Positions 7,335 through 16,100 of a DNA stretch of 16,986 nt are shown here, in pieces. Source of the DNA: Oscillospiraceae bacterium (lineage in GTDB: Bacteria; Bacillota; Clostridia; Oscillospirales; Ruminococcaceae); assembly GCA_900768245.1 (NCBI GenBank), contig CAAGCE010000220.1:1-16986 (forward strand). Direction: 5' to 3'. A program made the translations under genes and the position numbers. The notes beneath the pieces were generated by a model. The model made no database searches. It saw only the letters and a program-made list of their open reading frames with translations, and was not told the DNA's origin. Every line of letters begins with the position of its first letter. The first letter of the stretch is position 1.

Positions 7335-7365
7335 TAGTATGCACAGCATAAAGTCAAAAAATACA
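7335..7365 (-). promoter_or_regulatory. Candidate sigma-G (forespore) promoter for the ger operon
   Basis: On the minus strand CATACTA (7341 down to 7335) matches the known sigma-G -10 consensus exactly. TGTATT (7365 down to 7360), 18 bases upstream, is close to the sigma-G -35 (TGnATA / GYATR). Transcription would start near 7327, leaving a short leader before the ATG at 7299. Ger receptor operons are classical sigma-G targets. The match is by eye. A sigma-A reading (TTGACT at 7357-7352) has no -10 at the right distance. Confidence 0.6.
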
Positions 7366-7424
7366 AAGTATATCCAAGAATTTATGCAGCAAAATAGTAA
7401 CGAAAAACAGAATGGAGAAAAAAT

Positions 7425-8102
7425 ATGACAATAGTTTTTATCAGAGCGGTAATATTATATATGCTGCTGATTTTTTCGGTGCGTTTTATGGGAAAGCATC
7501 AGATAGGGGAACTGCAGCCGTCAGAGCTTGCAATAACTATACTTATATCAAATATTGCAACGCTTCCGGTCGAAGATACAAGCCTGCCGCTGCTGACGGG
7601 GATAATACCTATTCTGACCTTGGCGAGCCTTGATGTGATAATGTCATGGCTTGGGATAAAATCAAAACGGCTCAGAAATATTACCTGCGGAAAGCCTGTT
7701 GTTATAATAAACAATGGCAGGATCGACCAGAAAAAAATGAAAGAGATACGTTTTACGGTAGATGACCTGACAGAAGCACTTCATAGTCAGAATATATTTG
7801 ATATAAGCGAGGTTCAGTTTGCAGTAGTTGAAACGACGGGCACAGTATCGGTCTATCAGAAATATGAGTATCGCAATGTTACGAACGGTGATATGAAGCT
7901 GAAAAGCAAGAGCATTGATCCGCCTGAGATAGTGATTGATGAGGGTGTAATAGTGAATGACGCTCTTGAAAGGCTGAATTTGAGCGAGGAAAAGCTGAGA
8001 TCAATACTGGAAAAAGAGCGGCTAAAGGTAAAGGATATTTTTATTATGACCCTTGACAGCGATATGAAACATTCAATTGTCCGCCGGGAAAACAGAAAAT
8101 AG
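7425..8102 (+). CDS. DUF421 (YetF/YcaP-like) membrane protein
   Basis: This 225-residue protein has an N-terminal membrane part of about three hydrophobic helices (~4-75), including the conserved RFMGKHQIGELQPSELAITI segment and the TxP-like turns of DUF421. A soluble C-terminal part follows, with the family's KPVVIINNGRID and DDLTEALHSQNI motifs. The biochemical function is not established. DUF421 genes (YetF-like) are known in the SpoVA2mob heat-resistance operon of Bacillus spores and are common in spore formers. Here it lies divergent from the ger operon, 125 bases away, and nine bases upstream of a DUF4363 gene. GGAG at 7414-7417 supports the ATG. The length is normal. A spore-membrane role is an inference. 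Confidence 0.88.
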   Translation: MTIVFIRAVILYMLLIFSVRFMGKHQIGELQPSELAITILISNIATLPVEDTSLPLLTGIIPILTLASLDVIMSWLGIKSKRLRNITCGKPVVIINNGRIDQKKMKEIRFTVDDLTEALHSQNIFDISEVQFAVVETTGTVSVYQKYEYRNVTNGDMKLKSKSIDPPEIVIDEGVIVNDALERLNLSEEKLRSILEKERLKVKDIFIMTLDSDMKHSIVRRENRK

Positions 8103-8111
8103 GGTGATGTT

Positions 8112-8489
8112 ATGAAAAGGGTAATTACAGCATTTATTATGCTTGGAGCAATAATTTTGTATTCCGTGTCAGCACTTATGCTTATAAAAAATGAAAACAG
8201 CAGGATCATATCAAAGCTTGATGAGATACGATCCTACTGTGAAAAAGACGATATGAGTTCAGCAGAGCAAAAAGCAGCCGAGCTTGAATCAATATGGTTC
8301 AGCTACGAAAAGAAAATGTCATTTGTTGTAAAGGACGATAAGCTGCATGAGCTTAATACAACTGTGGCGAAGATACGTCCATACTGTGAGGAAGCCAATG
8401 ATGAAACGGAGGCTGAGATACAGAATGTACGTCATCAATTGAATCTTGTCCTTAATTCGGAAACACCGTATTGGTATAATGTGATGTAA
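8112..8489 (+). CDS. DUF4363 family membrane-anchored protein
   Basis: This 125-residue protein has one N-terminal hydrophobic helix (~5-24) and a mainly helical, charged domain outside the membrane. The pattern of a helix pair around WFSYEKKMSFVV, then HELNTTVAKI and a short C-terminal YWYN segment, fits DUF4363, a family of unknown function often encoded next to DUF421 proteins in clostridia. Only nine bases separate it from the DUF421 stop, so the two are cotranscribed. A GGTGA just upstream serves as a modest ribosome site. It may be a partner of the DUF421 protein on the same membrane; nothing in the sequence suggests an enzyme. Confidence 0.75.
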   Translation: MKRVITAFIMLGAIILYSVSALMLIKNENSRIISKLDEIRSYCEKDDMSSAEQKAAELESIWFSYEKKMSFVVKDDKLHELNTTVAKIRPYCEEANDETEAEIQNVRHQLNLVLNSETPYWYNVM

Positions 8490-8525
8490 AAAATCTCAGC
8501 AAGCGTAAACCTGCTGAGATTTTTT
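8488..8525. terminator. Bidirectional terminator between DUF4363 and c-di-GMP genes
   Basis: ATCTCAGCA (8493-8501) pairs with TGCTGAGAT (8512-8520) around a 10-nt loop, flanked by A-runs on the left and T-runs on the right. It therefore works as a rho-independent terminator on both strands for the convergent genes ending at 8489 and 8524. Confidence 0.93.
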
Positions 8526-11136
8526 ATTTAGACAGAACTGTGTCAACGAGATTATTGTCAGAGTGAAGAAGTCCTTCGTCATAGGAACGGTTTTTTTCAC
8601 GTTCCTCACGTTCGTTGGCAAGCTGTTTCTCATGTTCTTTAAGTATGCGGCTGTCAGGCTTATGAAGTGCATCATACATTTCTACAAATTCAAGTGCATC
8701 GTCCTCGTTGAGCGGCTTGCTCATAAGGAATCCCTGAATGTAATCACACTTCATTTCACGTAGAAAGTCATACTGTCCGACAGTTTCAATACCTTCCGCA
8801 ACAGTTTTTATTCCAAGATTATGCACCAAGTCGATAATTGAATCGGTGATAGCATAATCACGCTTGTTGTTGTTTATTTCATCAACAAAAGATTTATCTA
8901 TTTTCAGACACTTGATAGGGAAATTTTTTAGATAATTAAGAGAAGAATAGCCTGTTCCGAAATCGTCAAGGGCGATTGCAATTCCCATATCATTTATCTG
9001 TTCGATAACGCTGTTGTCCGAATCGATAAAATCTATAAGCGTTGATTCAGTGATCTCAATCTGAATATTTGCAGGATTTACCTGTGTTATCTCGATTACA
9101 CGCTTTACATGTTCAAGATAGTCTGCACGGCGGAGCTGAACAGGGGATACGTTTATCGACATAATGATGTCATTTCTGTATTTTTCGCAAAGCTCTTTTA
9201 AGAATCGGCAGGCACTTTCAAATATCCATGTGCCGATCTGAACGATAGCACCTGTTTCCTCAGCAACGCTGATAAATTCAGTCGGAGGAATACTTCCAAG
9301 CTCGGGATTATTCCATCTAAGAAGCACTTCAAAACCATGAATATCACAGCTTTCGGTAGAAATAATTGGCTGATAGTTGAGATACATTTCATTTTCTTTA
9401 AGGGCAGTTGAAATGAGCTGAGCAATAGCAGCCTTGCTGAATGAACGTTTTTTCTTTATGGAATTGGTATAGAATGAAACACGGTCCTTGCCGCTGTCCT
9501 TTGAACGGTGAAGAGCAATGTCGGCATCTCTGAGCAAAAGGTCTGCAACCTCATCGTCATCAGGATAAATTGAAACACCCACGGAAAATCTAAGGTAAAT
9601 ATTATCGGTAAGAACCTTTATCGGCTTGTCAAAAGCTTTCTGCATACGGTTGATAACATCGTGGATAATGCTGTATTCTGAACCGAATTCTACTATAATG
9701 ATGAATTCATCGCCGCTGAAACGGTAAATTGAGCCATATTTGCGCAGGGCATCGGAAAGAACATTGGCAAATGTACAAAGTACAGCGTCACCGAAATTAT
9801 GACCGAGAGTTTCATTGAGCCATTTGAAATTATCAATGTCCACAAACATAAGAGCAAAACGCTTTTTTTCCGTTATGTCCTTTGAAAGATTTGAAGTAAT
9901 GAGTGTTTCAAGGTGCTTGTAAAGGCTTATTCTGTTTGGAAGACCTGTCAGAGTATCAGTTGAAGTATATTGAACAATAAGTTCATTTTTTTCATTAAGG
10001 GAATTTGCAATGGAGTTTAAATTGTCTGATATAACTTTAAGCTCGTTATTTCCTGCATAAGATGTGTCAATGGTGTATTTGTAATTGCCTGTTGACAATT
10101 CCTGCGTAGAGTCCTTTATTTTTGAGAGAAGCCCTACCTCTTTTATAAGCATATTTCTGAGAACTATTGCGATCAGAACAACAACGCATATCAGAATAAT
10201 TATTTCAAGTCCAAAAAAGCTGAAAATACCGCCGCTTAAAATATGGCTGTCAAAAAGGACGATCACGCTCCAATTGGGAATGGCATTATTATCTATATAA
10301 TAGTAGGTTGATTTGTTAAGTCCGGTCGTAAAGCTGTCTATGCCGTCAGCATATGAAGATGACTGAATAAGGATATTTGAAAGAGGGACTTGGTTGACAT
10401 TGAAGCGTGACCTAAAATCATCAGATGAAGGGGAATAAATTATAGTGCCGTAATCGCATGTGATGACAGGGTAGCATCCGCTGTTGAGTGTATATTGACC
10501 AAGAACCTTGTTAAGACCCGATGTGGTCACTTCCGAACCGACAAAGCCAATTGCAGTACCATCAGAATAAATTGGGGCAATAATTGAAATTACATTGACG
10601 GAGCTGTTAAAAATACTTTCCGTTGCGGCAGAGCAAATAATGCTGTTGTCATTAATCCCTATACCACGGTACCAGTATTTTGAGGAAAGAGAAAAGTCTT
10701 CTGCTGTTATGAATTTATTTTCATTGCCTATGACTGCACCGCCGCTTTCCGAAACTATCCATGAGGAAACTATTGAACGGTCATATGCTGTGATATTGTT
10801 CAGCAAAGATTGAACAGTTATGTACTTATCTGCGGAGGTAATATCCTCTTCAGATGAAGAACTTCCGATCTCATTAAGAAAGGCTATAACATCTTTGTTT
10901 TCGGAAACTGATTTTACTGAAGATATTTTCGGATCCATATAATCTGATACGATACCTGAAATAACGTTCCCCGCATTAAGCATATCATTGTATGAATTTG
11001 ATTCGGTATTTATTTTGGCAAGCAGAAATGATATGCCGCAGAAAATAAGTATCATTGCAACCATGACCAGAATGAATTTCTTCATTATCTGTGATGAAAC
11101 CTGTGTTTTGATTTTTTTATTCTCGATTTTATCCAT
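8524..11136 (-). CDS. Membrane-bound Cache-GGDEF-EAL protein (c-di-GMP cyclase/phosphodiesterase)
   Basis: This 870-residue protein starts with a transmembrane helix (~21-40), followed by an extracytoplasmic Cache-like sensor (~45-300), a second helix (~307-327) and a HAMP-like linker (~328-382). A GGDEF domain follows (~391-556), with SGDEF at 474-478 in place of GGDEF and no RxxD inhibitory site just before it. The EAL domain (~570-815) has EVLLRW (Glu603), NVSPVQL, EITES, DDFGTGYSSL (724-733), KIDKSFV, AEGIET and QGFLMSKPL, so its metal and catalytic residues look complete. It should hydrolyse c-di-GMP, with cyclase or GTP-sensing activity possible in the GGDEF domain. A charged tail of about 50 residues follows. 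GAGGGG eight bases before the ATG is the ribosome site. It is monocistronic. Confidence 0.92.
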   Translation of the reverse strand: MDKIENKKIKTQVSSQIMKKFILVMVAMILIFCGISFLLAKINTESNSYNDMLNAGNVISGIVSDYMDPKISSVKSVSENKDVIAFLNEIGSSSSEEDITSADKYITVQSLLNNITAYDRSIVSSWIVSESGGAVIGNENKFITAEDFSLSSKYWYRGIGINDNSIICSAATESIFNSSVNVISIIAPIYSDGTAIGFVGSEVTTSGLNKVLGQYTLNSGCYPVITCDYGTIIYSPSSDDFRSRFNVNQVPLSNILIQSSSYADGIDSFTTGLNKSTYYYIDNNAIPNWSVIVLFDSHILSGGIFSFFGLEIIILICVVVLIAIVLRNMLIKEVGLLSKIKDSTQELSTGNYKYTIDTSYAGNNELKVISDNLNSIANSLNEKNELIVQYTSTDTLTGLPNRISLYKHLETLITSNLSKDITEKKRFALMFVDIDNFKWLNETLGHNFGDAVLCTFANVLSDALRKYGSIYRFSGDEFIIIVEFGSEYSIIHDVINRMQKAFDKPIKVLTDNIYLRFSVGVSIYPDDDEVADLLLRDADIALHRSKDSGKDRVSFYTNSIKKKRSFSKAAIAQLISTALKENEMYLNYQPIISTESCDIHGFEVLLRWNNPELGSIPPTEFISVAEETGAIVQIGTWIFESACRFLKELCEKYRNDIIMSINVSPVQLRRADYLEHVKRVIEITQVNPANIQIEITESTLIDFIDSDNSVIEQINDMGIAIALDDFGTGYSSLNYLKNFPIKCLKIDKSFVDEINNNKRDYAITDSIIDLVHNLGIKTVAEGIETVGQYDFLREMKCDYIQGFLMSKPLNEDDALEFVEMYDALHKPDSRILKEHEKQLANEREEREKNRSYDEGLLHSDNNLVDTVLSK

Positions 11137-11196
11137 TTAATTAAGCCCCTCTGAAAATGATCCTAATCGTAACAAGTATAAAAAATATCATTTTCT

Positions 11197-11224
11197 ATTA
11201 TACCATAATATTAAATTTATTCAA
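11197..11224 (-). promoter_or_regulatory. Extended -10 promoter for the c-di-GMP gene
   Basis: On the minus strand TATAAT (11202 down to 11197) is preceded by TGG, forming an extended -10. TTGAAT (11224 down to 11219) lies 16 bases further upstream. Transcription would start near 11190, giving a leader of about 55 bases before the ATG at 11136. Confidence 0.6.
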
Positions 11225-11346
11225 ATGTTTTTTCACTAAACGCTTAAAAAATTGACATTATTCATAAATTTAGAGGCAGAATATATACTTATCTAATCAA
11301 AAAGTATAAAAATTAAATCAAATAACATAAAAAAATTATAGGTTTG

Positions 11347-11393
11347 CGGATCAGGGCTGTAATTTTAAATGAAATGATCTGCCAAAAGCAGAT
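11347..11393. other. Two overlapping inverted repeats
   Basis: CGGATCA (11347-11353) can pair with TGATCTG (11375-11381) using one G-U pair, and ATCTGC (11377-11382) pairs perfectly with GCAGAT (11388-11393). They share bases and so exclude each other. They sit upstream of the +1 of the main rightward promoter, so they are more likely protein-binding dyads than an RNA switch, unless another start lies upstream. Confidence 0.3.
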
Positions 11394-11447
11394 AAAATTT
11401 GTTTGATTAAGGCAATAATTAACATTGCAAAATATGTATCAGTTAGA

Positions 11448-11476
11448 TTGACTTTACATTATAAATGTTATATAAT
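11448..11476 (+). promoter_or_regulatory. Sigma-A promoter for the GHL10/amidase operon, with a dyad in the spacer
   Basis: TTGACT (11448-11453), a 17-base spacer and a perfect TATAAT (11471-11476) make a strong housekeeping promoter, with a start near 11483. Inside the spacer ACATT-ATA-AATGT (11456-11468) is a perfect dyad and could be an operator. Confidence 0.8.
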
Positions 11477-11528
11477 TACTTTGTATCAATTTTATGTTTA
11501 ATGTGCTTCCTTAATGAAAGGGGTAACA

Positions 11529-13130
11529 ATGCTATATAACTCCAATAGTGTAAAATTCAAGCACTTTACAGCTGCTGCTTTGATATTATCGACATTGTGT
11601 ATAATGTCCGGCTGCAAAAATGTATCGGAAGATGTTCCTGTTAGTGACAGTATAGATACCGTATCGGCAGAAGTGGGTTTTGACAATGTTTCATCTGAAA
11701 TAACAACTTCCAAAACAACAGAGAACACAACTGAAGCAATAACCGAGATCTCGGAAAATGAAACTGAAGCAGCTTTAACAGAGCTTTTAACAGAAAATAC
11801 ATATCCTGAAGAAACAAACCGGGAAACAGGTGCCGATACTTCACCAACTGTTGTGTCAAGTGATATAACTTTACAGCAAAATACTGTGGCTGAAACATAT
11901 GCGGAAAAAACAGCTGTAACTATACAGACAGAAAGCCCTTCCGAAACTATCGTACAAACTACTGCCGTTCAGACAGAGCAGCCTGCACAGATTTCATATT
12001 CAGGCGGAACAAACAGCTATTCAGCGTTGAACTATAAAGAACAAAAGGGAATTTGGATCTCATACCTTGAATATGACAGCATTTTGAAAAATAAATCCGA
12101 GTCATCCTTCAGATCCTCAATAAAAGAGTATTTTGATAATGTAAAGGCATTGAGCTTTAATACTGTTTATGTTCAGGTCAGAGCATACGGTGACGCATAT
12201 TATGATTCACAACTGTTTCCGTCGGGCGACCGCTTTAGCGGAACATTCGGTGCAGATGTTGATTTTGACCCTTTGCAGATAATGATAGAGGAAGCGCACA
12301 GCAGAGGTCTGTCTGTTCATGCATGGATAAATCCAATGCGTCTTACGACAGACAGCCAGATGAAAAACATTCCCGACAAATATACTATAAAAAAGTGGTA
12401 TAACGATCCTGACAAAAACGGCAGATATGTTGTAAAATCAGGTGACAGATGGTATCTTAATCCTGCGTACAGCGATGTCAGACAGCTTATAGCAGACGGT
12501 ATTACGGAAATTACCGCAAATTATGATGTTGACGGCATACAGATCGATGATTATTTCTATCCGACTACATCGGCAAGCTTTGACAGCAGTGCCTACAGCA
12601 ATTCAGATACGGAGCTTGGCCTTTCCGATTGGCGCATAAAAAATGTAAACTCAATGGTAAAAACATTGTGCAAAGCTGTTCATAGTGCCAATTCAACTGC
12701 GGTGTTTGGAATTTCACCGCAGGGAAGTATTGCAAATAATTATAATGACCTTTACGCTGATGTAAAGACATGGTGTTCTTCATCGGGATATTGTGACTAT
12801 ATTCTTCCGCAGGTTTATTACGGCTTTGATAACGCAGCATTGCCTTATGAGAGCACAATAACAGAGTGGAGCAATATGACTTCTTCCGGAAATGTAAAGC
12901 TTGTTATAGGTCTTGCAGGCTATAAGATAGGTGCGGTAGATACCTATGCGGGTTCTGACGGTAAAAATGAATGGGTAAATAACTCTGATATTATTTCACG
13001 GCAGATGGCGTCGGCAAAAACACTTTCAAATTACGACGGTGTTGCGATATTCAGATATGGTTCGATATTTACACCGTCAAGTGATGTTTCGGCACAGGTT
13101 TCAAAGGAATTATCAAATATAGAAAAATAA
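11529..13130 (+). CDS. GHL10-family (DUF187) glycosyl hydrolase-like lipoprotein
   Basis: This exported lipoprotein of about 533 residues has a signal with lipobox IMSGC (Cys29), then a Thr/Glu/Ser-rich linker (~35-165) suited to spanning cell wall. A glycosyl hydrolase-like 10 TIM barrel follows (~172-528). Barrel landmarks are KGIWISYLEY, NTVYVQVRAYGDAYY, SVHAWINPMRL, DVDGIQIDDYFYP (~333-345), FGISPQGS and YILPQVYYG, so the putative acidic active-site residues are present. The family acts on peptidoglycan glycans in the cases studied. The ATG at 11529 follows AAAGGGG by five bases; the in-frame ATG at 11514 has no ribosome site. The next gene, 36 bases downstream, carries a related but degenerate barrel fused to an amidase. 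The enzyme substrate here is not proven. Confidence 0.88.
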   Translation: MLYNSNSVKFKHFTAAALILSTLCIMSGCKNVSEDVPVSDSIDTVSAEVGFDNVSSEITTSKTTENTTEAITEISENETEAALTELLTENTYPEETNRETGADTSPTVVSSDITLQQNTVAETYAEKTAVTIQTESPSETIVQTTAVQTEQPAQISYSGGTNSYSALNYKEQKGIWISYLEYDSILKNKSESSFRSSIKEYFDNVKALSFNTVYVQVRAYGDAYYDSQLFPSGDRFSGTFGADVDFDPLQIMIEEAHSRGLSVHAWINPMRLTTDSQMKNIPDKYTIKKWYNDPDKNGRYVVKSGDRWYLNPAYSDVRQLIADGITEITANYDVDGIQIDDYFYPTTSASFDSSAYSNSDTELGLSDWRIKNVNSMVKTLCKAVHSANSTAVFGISPQGSIANNYNDLYADVKTWCSSSGYCDYILPQVYYGFDNAALPYESTITEWSNMTSSGNVKLVIGLAGYKIGAVDTYAGSDGKNEWVNNSDIISRQMASAKTLSNYDGVAIFRYGSIFTPSSDVSAQVSKELSNIEK

Positions 13131-13166
13131 AAATGTGTAAAGCGATTCAGAACAAGGAGAATTTTA

Positions 13167-16100
13167 GTGAAAAATAAAGGTTTGCGATTATTTGGAATAA
13201 TAACTGCAATTGCTGTGTCTATGACTTTTTCGGCAGATGTTTCTTCGGCATTGGGAAGTATAAATGCATTTGCTGAGGAAGATTCTGATATTGTAGTTAT
13301 TGCTCCGCAGGAGGATATAAACCGTGATGAAGATCTTGCGAATTTTGTAGAGCCTGAATATACTGCGATGTACAGTTTTCCGTCAGAAATGCGTGGGGTG
13401 TACATTACTCCGACTGTTGACTATGCAGCTGCTAATGAGGACGGTGCAGAAAAGTCATCCGAAGAGATAACCGATGAAGTTGAAAAAATGCTTGATACCA
13501 TAGAAGCTGACCGACTTAATACTGTTGTTATCAATACAGATTATAAGGGTAGGTTCTTTTACAGCACAGATATAAATGAAACTGTCAGCCGCTCTGTTAT
13601 TGAATATGCGATCGATGCAGCCAAGGAACGTGGACTTTATGTTTACCTTACATTCAGCATTGATACTATATTAAATAGTCTTGAAAATATGTCATTGCAG
13701 GAGAGAATTGATTATTTGGCTTTAAAGGTACATGCCTTTACAGTTAAATATCCTGTTGACGGCATAATTCTTGACGGATATTATTCTTCAAAAAACAATG
13801 TTTCTCTTAATGACTATATGGAGAATGGCTCAGGCATAGGCTTTGATAACTGGCTTATGGATAACGGCGCATATGTTTTCAGCCTTGCTGCAGACGCTGT
13901 AAGAAAGACAAACAATACTGTTCCTGTGGGCATTTCCATTAATGATGTATGGGCAAATTATACAACAGATGAAAACGGCTCGGAAACAAGTGTAAACTTT
14001 GAAGCCCTTACAGATGGTTATGCCGATACGGTAAGCTACATAAAAAAAGGATATGCCGATTTTATTATGCTTCGTGCGGAAGGCTCACGCAGCGACAGCT
14101 CAGAACCCTTTGATGAGATAGCAGGCTGGTGGGACAATTATGCATCCGAAGCAGGTATTCCGATGTTTATCCGTCATATCAATGAGCAGATATGTACAGA
14201 TGCAGAGGGCTGGAGCTCTCCCGATGAGCTTGTAAAGCAGGTAGTTGCGGCTGATGATTATTCATCATACGGCGGAAGTGCGTTCAATTCGCTTTCTTCT
14301 CTTGAAAGCAATATGATGAATTCTACAACAGTCCTTATGAAGCATTTTGATGATACGATCGACCTTGAAGGTCTTAACAGCGAACTGGAAATGACTCTGC
14401 CTACAAAAACAACATATAAAACAGAAGAACCTACCGTTATTTTTGCAGGTTCATTTGACCCGAATTTCCCAGTTTATTATCAGGGCAAAGAGATCAAGCT
14501 TAATGAAGCAGGACGTTTTTATTTTACGGAGGATCTTGAAGTAGGTGTAAATACCTTTAAATTCCAGAGTAAAGCTAAAATAGTAACATATAAGATCACA
14601 CGTACAGTAAATGTACTTAAAAGCGTTTCTCCGTCCGAAAGCACAATGCACGTTGAAGAACAGTCTACAATTTCATTGAGTGCAATTGCATATAAAGGCT
14701 CAACTGTAACAGCTAAGATCAACGGAAAGAGTGTAACTCTTAAAGAAGTCGAAGGACAGCTTGATGAACTCGACCCTAACTCCGGTTATACAAAATATGT
14801 AGGAAAATATACTGCTCCGCAAGGTAAGCGCGGAGAGGACATAGACCTTGGAAATGTGGAATTTTACGGCACTTATCCAACAAAGACAGGCGATATAAAT
14901 GAATCGAGAACCGGTGCTCATATTATTGTAAATGCACTTGCCGAAGTTCAGAATGATTACAGTGGCAGTATTCTTGTGGTCAATAATAACAACACTATGG
15001 TTTATAATTATAAATCCACCGATACTGCTCCTACTCCTGATATGGCACGTCTTCCTGCAGGTACACTGGACTATATTGTAAAAACAGTCACATACAGCGG
15101 AACTGATTATTATCTTACAAATTCAGGAAAGCGTATCAGGACCAATGCAGTTTCGGTTATGGAAAATAAGCCTTTAGGCTCAAATCCTATTTCTGTAAAT
15201 TCCGTTTATAAGGACGGAACCGATACTGTCATAAAGCTTAAAACAAATGTAAAAATCCCATTCTCCATAAGTTATAATAATCAGTCATATTCTGACGGAG
15301 ATAACGGCGGATATTATATTTCATCATTTGATGCGACCGGAATAACAATTACCTTTGATTATATTACAAGTGTGTCGGCAGGAGACCTTACTTTCCCTGA
15401 CAGTGCTGTATTCACAACGGGAACATGGAGCACATCGACATCTGGAGATATGACAAAGACCAAGCTTACGCTTAAATTCCGTCAGCAGGGCATTTATTCG
15501 GGTGTAACGGCAGCTTATGATTCCGAAGACAATCTTACATTCAGATTTAACGGCTGCCGCAGCGGAATAAGCGGTGCAACTATCGTAATTGACCCCGGTC
15601 ACGGTTACACGGGAAAAAGTGCGTTTGACCCCGGTGCAGTAGGACATATCAAAGAGCAGGAAGCAAACCTTGCTATTGCAAAATATCTTGAAAAGCAGCT
15701 TGAAGCTGAGGGCGCAAATGTTATACGTCTTAAAACAGAGAGCGAAGTTTATGAAACGGAACAGCGTGCATCATACGCAAGGCAATATAATCCTGATATG
15801 TTCATAGCTATTCATTGTAACTCGGCAGGTGAGTCTGCAACAGGTGCGGAAGCATATTACTTTACACCGTTCTCTCAGCCTCTTGCAAAGTATGTGTCAG
15901 CTGCAATGGGAACATATCTTCACGATAATGTTGATTTTGGCGGCAATGGTGACAGAGGTGCAAAATATAATTATTTCTTTGTAACTCAGCAGCAGGATTT
16001 CCCATCGATACTTGTTGAATCGGGATTTGTTACCAATTATAATGAAGCTATGGCACTTGCGGATCCAACGCATCAGAAAAATCTTGCCAATGCCATTGTT

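Larger units (their letters stand above)
11137..11513. other. Divergent AT-rich intergenic region with two promoters and small dyads
   Basis: This gene-free stretch separates the c-di-GMP gene (-) from the GHL10 lipoprotein gene (+). It holds an extended -10 promoter facing left and a sigma-A promoter facing right, both listed separately. It also has two overlapping inverted repeats: CGGATCA (11347-11353) / TGATCTG (11375-11381) and ATCTGC (11377-11382) / GCAGAT (11388-11393). No small ORF with a ribosome site and no recognisable riboswitch was found. Confidence 0.6.

Noticed and set aside
7300..7344. Longer gerAA start (GTG at 7344)
   Set aside because: No ribosome site, and it overlaps the sigma-G-like -10. 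ATG at 7299 has a clear AAAGGA upstream.
11252..11257. Perfect TTGACA in the 11137-11513 intergenic region
   Set aside because: No -10 at 16-18 bases downstream (GGCAGA at 11275). The TTGACT/TATAAT pair at 11448-11476 is much better.
11340..11410. c-di-GMP riboswitch between the c-di-GMP enzyme and the GHL10 gene
   Set aside because: The conserved class I or II core sequences are not visible and the region lies upstream of the predicted transcription start.
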